A stretch of DNA of 9,546 bases from JAIBBG01 sp046304755 (lineage in GTDB: Bacteria; Bacteroidota; Bacteroidia; Flavobacteriales_D; Sanyastnellaceae). The notes beneath the pieces were generated by a model. It had not been told where the DNA came from and did not search any database. It was given only the letters and a program-made list of their open reading frames with translations. Positions 7,270 through 9,546 of this stretch are shown one piece after another. Position numbers and translations under genes: made by a program. The number at the start of each line of letters is the position of its first letter. The stretch's first letter is position 1. The DNA is taken from NCBI GenBank assembly GCA_046304755.1, contig JBKCDO010000093.1:1-9546 (forward strand). The letters run 5' to 3'.

Positions 7270-7344
7270 AAATGAAAAAATATCGATTACGAAATTTCTT
7301 GTTTCCTTTTCTTGTGTCGGGTCCCCCCTCTGGGATCACGTCAG
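7243..7344. repeat. Direct repeat, copy A
   Basis: About 102 bp running from GCAGCCTTGAGGATTTTC to GGGATCACGTCAG, repeated at 7354-7453 after a 9-bp gap. The copies differ by a few substitutions (GATTAC/GTTTAC, CTTGTG/CTCGTG) and a short C-rich indel before GGGATCACG. A frame starting MKKYRLRNFLFPF is open in both copies, but I see no sign that it is a gene. Confidence 0.85.
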
Positions 7345-7353
7345 TAATCCCTT

Positions 7354-7453
7354 GCAGCCTTGAGGATTTTCGGGGCTTCCAAATGAAAAAATATCGTTTA
7401 CGAAATTTCTTGTTTCCTTTTCTCGTGTCGGGTGCCCTTTGGGATCACGTCAG
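7354..7453. repeat. Direct repeat, copy B
   Basis: Second copy of the element at 7243-7344, same orientation, offset by 111 bp at the left end. It lacks the left hairpin arm that precedes copy A, so copy A plus arm is either the more complete unit or a separate insertion. Confidence 0.85.
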
Positions 7454-7488
7454 AGATTCCACAACCAGCATCCAAAACCACTACTCAA

Positions 7489-7551
7489 CACACTGAGTAA
7501 ATTTACTCACCACACTGAGTAATTTTACTCACCATACTGAGTAATTTTCAG
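7489..7551. repeat. Three tandem 22-bp palindromic repeats
   Basis: Units at 7489-7510, 7511-7532 and 7533-7551 (the last incomplete) are head to tail without spacers. Each contains ACTGAGTAA, and the first two are dyads: TGAGTAAATTTACTCA in unit 1 is a perfect 16-bp palindrome, and unit 2 has 7-bp arms TGAGTAA/TTACTCA around TT. A degenerate half-unit (CTACTCAACA) precedes them. The period is close to two helical turns, so bound proteins would sit on one face of the DNA. No regulator gene is next to it. Confidence 0.85.
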
Positions 7552-7610
7552 AGGGTGTTGATTACGTTGGGCTTACAGTCAATTGGTAAGACTACCAGAA
7601 TTGTTTATTG

Positions 7611-7763
7611 CTATCTCAACGAGCTGAACGTTTCACCCGCTGTCCAGCTTAATGCAGGATCTCCTGAAGCGCAGATGGAGTAGGTCCACATGTTGAGGGA
7701 TTGGGCTGCACCCCAATTAAACGACAATAGAAATGAAATGACCATACCCTTGCGCTTAATCAT
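7611..7763 (-). pseudogene. Truncated N-terminus of a secreted protein
   Basis: A 50-codon frame from ATG (7761-7763) starts with a good signal peptide, MIKRKGMVISFLLSFNWGAAQ, likely cut after GAA. It continues into ASGDPALSWTAGETF, which resembles the opening of many large T9SS-exported Bacteroidota proteins (a region of the type SWTxGE). It then stops at TAG after SSLR. Such proteins normally continue for hundreds of residues, so this is most likely a 5' gene remnant cut by recombination near the 22-bp repeats. A real 50-residue secreted peptide cannot be excluded. A TAnnTTTG match lies 54 bases upstream. Confidence 0.55.
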
Positions 7764-7786
7764 TGGTATTTTAATTTTTTGGTCGA

Positions 7787-7927
7787 ATGGAGAATGACCT
7801 TTATTCTAAAAGTGATTCAAAAATACCTGCAAGATTATATAATGAAGTTTTAGATGTTCTATTAGCCAGTGAAAGAACATTTCGATCGAACAGTTTACTG
7901 AGCCACGTTGAATTCCAAAATGGATAA
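7787..7927 (+). CDS. Small hypothetical open frame, 46 residues
   Basis: ATG to TAA encodes MENDLYSKSDSKIPARLYNE followed by VLDVLLASERTFRSNSLLS and VEFQNG. The first 35 residues look protein-like and helical. The end overlaps the opposite-strand remnant at 7895-8092, which suggests that the true gene end was replaced. I recognise no family and see no promoter or other start signal. It is either a fragment or chance. Confidence 0.2.
   Translation: MENDLYSKSDSKIPARLYNEVLDVLLASERTFRSNSLLSHVEFQNG
7818..7825 (-). promoter_or_regulatory. Possible -7 element for the truncated secreted-protein gene
   Basis: On the minus strand TATTTTTG fits TAnnTTTG and lies 54 bases before the ATG at 7763. The flanks are AT-rich and no correctly spaced TTG is seen, so chance is possible. 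Confidence 0.3.
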
Positions 7928-8092
7928 AGATGTCACCCCAGTGCTCACTTGTATTGTCGTGCCGGCGGGCAACCACAAAGGGAAGTGAGTCTCCCGAATA
8001 TAGGTCATTGCTGCTTGAGAGGTACCGTTACCACCAGAGTAGTAGGGGTTGTTGGTACCACATATGTAAGCCTTGTTAACCCAACCTAGCAA
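7895..8092 (-). pseudogene. C-terminal fragment of an unknown protein
   Basis: The frame ending at TAA (7895-7897) encodes AYICGTNNPYYSGGNGTSQ, then MTYIRETHFPLWLPAGTTI and VTSLSILEFNVAQ. This is well-formed Gly/Thr-rich beta-type sequence, like the tail of a larger secreted or phage-associated protein. There is no ATG at its start. Going upstream the frame enters the palindromic repeat (SPSGAKSLLGW is repeat-encoded) and meets TGA at 8117-8119. The 5' part of the gene has therefore been lost at the repeat junction near 8060-8080. I cannot name the family. Confidence 0.5.
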
Positions 8093-8166
8093 TGATTTCG
8101 CCCCGCTGGGGCTTACTCAATTGAGGAAACCCTTCTCGCTATGGATATATCGCCCCTAAAGGGGCT
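8060..8166. repeat. Composite interspersed palindromic repeat
   Basis: This contains three small dyads in a row: GCCCC-GCT-GGGGC (8100-8112), the perfect palindrome CTCAATTGAG (8116-8125) and GCCCC-TAAA-GGGGC (8152-8165). AACCCTTCTCGCTATGG lies between the last two. The left part, GTTAACCCAACCTAGCAATG, runs into the truncated gene. Elements with paired GCCCC/GGGGC hairpins are, as I recall, common in Bacteroidota gaps. Confidence 0.65.
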
Positions 8167-8315
8167 TGGGCATAAAAATGGTGTTTTCCCAACGGCAAAA
8201 TCGCCTTGAATCACAAAGAATATTCAAAAAACGCTCTGCTCTCTCCGTGCCTCCGCGGTTAAAAATTCAGGTTGTCGCTTCCTACAATCCCACAATCCTA
8301 ACCCCTATAATCCTC
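8167..8315. other. Gene-free stretch with simple-sequence debris
   Basis: No coding signal is seen. CTCTCCGTGCCTCCGCGG (about 8240-8258) resembles a dispersed sequence found between genes in many bacteria. CTACAATCCCACAATCC and TATAATCC (about 8282-8313) form a degenerate short repeat. No promoter or RNA gene was recognised. Confidence 0.4.
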
Positions 8316-8347
8316 AAAAAAAAATGAGCCCGTCACCGAGCCCATTT
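8316..8347 (-). terminator. Intrinsic terminator of the small membrane-protein gene
   Basis: Read on the minus strand, an 11-bp stem (AAATGGGCTCG with CGGGCTCATTT, including two G-T wobbles) closes a GTGA tetraloop of GNRA type and runs into nine Ts. It starts 22 bases after the stop codon at 8370. The wobbles make it look like a direct repeat of GGGCTC at first sight. Confidence 0.85.
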
Positions 8348-8369
8348 CATCGCAATTCACATCCAACGT

Positions 8370-8735
8370 TTACAATTCGCGCCTGCGCCTGACTTTATCC
8401 GCCCGCAAGACACGCGGTGCGTCCAGTATGATGATGTTGCCACAGGTTGCCCCCACTACGCCGGTGAGGGTGAACAAGTAGCCTAGGCCGTGAAGAGGGT
8501 GTTTACTAATCATTAACGTGCCAGCTGTCATGGAAAAAAGGCCGACCAGAATAATGTGCTTGCCAATGCGCGCCTGCTTCTCGAAAGCCTGCGTATTGAG
8601 TTCTATTCGGCGTACACGCAATTCAAGCTCCGACACTGGAGGCGAACTTCTGTAAAAGGAAGAATCTGCAGGTAAATACTGCGCGTGGCATGTGGTAATG
8701 ACGAGCAGCGCAAGGAGGGTAAATAAATTTCTCAT
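8370..8735 (-). CDS. Small membrane protein of unknown function
   Basis: A 121-residue protein. The start is the ATG at 8733-8735, which opens on the signal-like MRNLFTLLALLVITTCHAQ with probable cleavage after CHA. A longer frame from a GTG at 8822 would translate the heptamer array and is rejected. After an acidic or polar stretch and a short amphipathic segment (about 35-55), two hydrophobic helices follow (about 60-76 and 84-104). The C-terminus, RADKVRRRREL, is strongly basic and probably cytoplasmic. I recognise no family. It is on the same strand as the coiled-coil gene, 129 bp downstream of it, and the two may be co-transcribed through the heptamer arrays. It has its own strong terminator. 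Confidence 0.72.
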   Translation of the reverse strand: MRNLFTLLALLVITTCHAQYLPADSSFYRSSPPVSELELRVRRIELNTQAFEKQARIGKHIILVGLFSMTAGTLMISKHPLHGLGYLFTLTGVVGATCGNIIILDAPRVLRADKVRRRREL

Positions 8736-8756
8736 GGGTGTAAGGTGTGTGGGTTG

Positions 8757-8791
8757 GGTACTGGGTACTGGGGACTGAGGACTGGGGACGA
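8757..8791. repeat. Heptamer tandem repeat array
   Basis: Five 7-bp units: GGTACTG, GGTACTG, GGGACTG, AGGACTG, GGGACGA. They lie 22 bases upstream of the small membrane-protein start. The stretch GGGACTGAGGACTGGGGAC (8771-8789) is the exact reverse complement of 7061-7079. Confidence 0.75.
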
Positions 8792-8830
8792 AGGGTTGGG
8801 GTGTGGTGGTGCAGCTTTGCACTTCGGAAC

Positions 8831-8865
8831 CCTTCGCCCCTCGTCCTTCGTCCTTCGCCCTTCGT
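8831..8865. repeat. Heptamer tandem repeat array, CCTTCGT type
   Basis: Five units of 7 bp (CCTTCGC, CCCTCGT, CCTTCGT, CCTTCGC, CCTTCGT) abut the stop codon of the coiled-coil gene; the last base of the array is the first base of the TTA that encodes TAA. The period is the same as in the GTACTGR arrays but the sequence differs. Confidence 0.7.
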
Positions 8866-9281
8866 TATGCTCCTATCTGAGCACGACGGTTTTGGATTTC
8901 CGTGATGAAAATCTCCTGGCGATCGAGCGCAGCGCTTTGCACTTCGAGCTCGTTTTCGCGACGCAACAACGCTATCGCTCCGTAGTTGTCCATGCGGTCG
9001 TTGAGCACGCGCAAACGATACTCCAAGCCCATCTTCTCGGTGATGGCCTCTTCTTTGGCCTCACCATCCGGCAAGCTGGCAATAATGGTTTCTTGCGTTG
9101 CAAGTCTCGCTACCACAGTCGATACGTCAGCTGTTAGCTCTGCAGCGCTGGTGGTCATGGAGTTAATACGGCGAGTAATGGTGTCGATCGCATAGGTGAT
9201 TTCACTTTTCTCGCGGTTGGCCAAGAGTAACAAAGCATCACAATCGGCTGCTGTAGTAATTGAATTAAATGAATATGACAT
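8865..9281 (-). CDS. Small coiled-coil protein of unknown function
   Basis: A 138-residue soluble protein starting at ATG 9279-9281 (MSYSFNSITTAADCDALLLL). It has no signal peptide and no membrane segment. It is almost wholly helical: one long helix (about 14-68), a short break at PDGEAKEEA (71-79) and a second helix (about 80-134) with heptad-like spacing of Ile/Leu/Val and many Glu/Arg, suggesting an antiparallel helical hairpin or oligomeric coiled coil. I recognise no enzyme motif or named family. The leader (9282-9360) is AT-rich without a clear TAnnTTTG. The small membrane-protein gene follows on the same strand, with heptamer arrays between. Confidence 0.75.
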   Translation of the reverse strand: MSYSFNSITTAADCDALLLLANREKSEITYAIDTITRRINSMTTSAAELTADVSTVVARLATQETIIASLPDGEAKEEAITEKMGLEYRLRVLNDRMDNYGAIALLRRENELEVQSAALDRQEIFITEIQNRRAQIGA

Positions 9282-9364
9282 AATAAATTGGTTTTAGTTA
9301 ATTAAAAATGATTTGGTTTAGTTGTTTTATAAAGTATGTTGAGTCAGTTTTTCGGTTTGTTTCT

Positions 9365-9463
9365 TTAAGCCGCCGGCTGATCGCGTATGCGGCAAGGCCC
9401 GAAACATGGCCCGCGGATGAAGGGTCTCATGGGTAATATAGGGTTTTGGTTAAGGTCGTTCAT
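9365..9463 (-). CDS. Possible small gene or gene end at the window edge
   Basis: The minus-strand frame ending at TAA (9365-9367) is open without a stop to the window edge at 9544. Inside it an ATG at 9461-9463 would give 32 residues, MNDLNQNPILPMRPFIRGPC followed by FGPCRIRDQPAA. Its Pro, Arg and Cys content is unusual. The 27 codons upstream of this ATG are also open, so it could instead be the end of a longer gene. The region is more GC-rich than the leader next to it. I recognise no family, and no start signal supports the ATG. Confidence 0.25.
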   Translation of the reverse strand: MNDLNQNPILPMRPFIRGPCFGPCRIRDQPAA

Positions 9464-9546
9464 TCGTTTGCGCCGAACGGTGTTTGTTGTTCGACGGTGC
9501 GAAGTAGCGACGAGGGGGAGGGTCAGCAAAAATGGAAATTCGGCCC

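Noticed and set aside
7272..7496. 74-codon plus-strand frame starting MKKYRLRNFLFPF
   Set aside because: It spans both direct-repeat copies, so the product repeats itself, and nothing supports expression.
7489..7551. CRISPR array or replication origin at the 22-bp repeats
   Set aside because: There are no spacers, only three units, and no cas, rep or dnaA gene or typical DnaA boxes nearby. Kept as a repeat of unknown role.
8736..8822. N-terminal extension of the small membrane protein from a GTG at 8822
   Set aside because: The extension is Pro/Ser/Thr-rich translation of the heptamer array, and the ATG at 8735 opens on a signal peptide.

Overview
The window looks like a chromosomal stretch of a Bacteroidota bacterium, probably from the Flavobacteriales and relatives; I cannot name the genus. 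Three things point there. Two secreted proteins end in C-terminal domains of the type IX secretion system (T9SS) kind. Matches to the Bacteroidota -7 promoter element TAnnTTTG stand in front of genes. The gaps hold interspersed palindromic repeats of a style common in this phylum. Base composition is roughly balanced.

Layout. Positions 23-1696 (minus) encode an exported subtilisin-like S8 peptidase. Divergent from it is mazG (1818-2591, plus), whose -7 element lies only 4 bases before the ATG, suggesting a leaderless mRNA. The gap 2592-3056 is filled by five copies of a 46-48 bp palindromic repeat, three of them inside an 87-bp tandem array, and ends with a terminator serving the next gene. 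Two large minus-strand genes follow: a secreted trypsin-like (S1, lysyl-endopeptidase-like) protease with a T9SS tail (3057-5321), and a secreted protein with three MopE-type calcium/metal-binding repeats, a PKD domain and a T9SS-like tail (5474-6871, GTG start). An 18-bp perfect inverted repeat separates them.

After a heptamer tandem array (6962-7079) comes tRNA-Ser(GGA) with its own terminator (7088-7214). From 7215 to about 8315 no intact gene is visible. That stretch holds a 24-bp-arm hairpin, a 100-bp direct duplication, three 22-bp palindromic repeats in tandem, the truncated N-terminus of a secreted protein, the truncated C-terminus of an unrelated protein, a composite palindromic repeat and other simple-sequence debris. 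It reads as a gene graveyard or repeat-insertion site behind a tRNA. The window closes with two small minus-strand genes of unknown function, a two-helix membrane protein (8370-8735) and a soluble coiled-coil protein (8865-9281), separated by two more heptamer arrays, and an open frame running off the right edge.

The confident biology is ordinary: exported proteases, an adhesive or calcium-binding surface protein, house-cleaning MazG and a tRNA. The unusual content is repeat architecture. The best candidates for something new are the 22-bp palindromic array at 7489-7551 and the heptamer family that recurs at four places. I see no convincing new defence or biosynthetic system.
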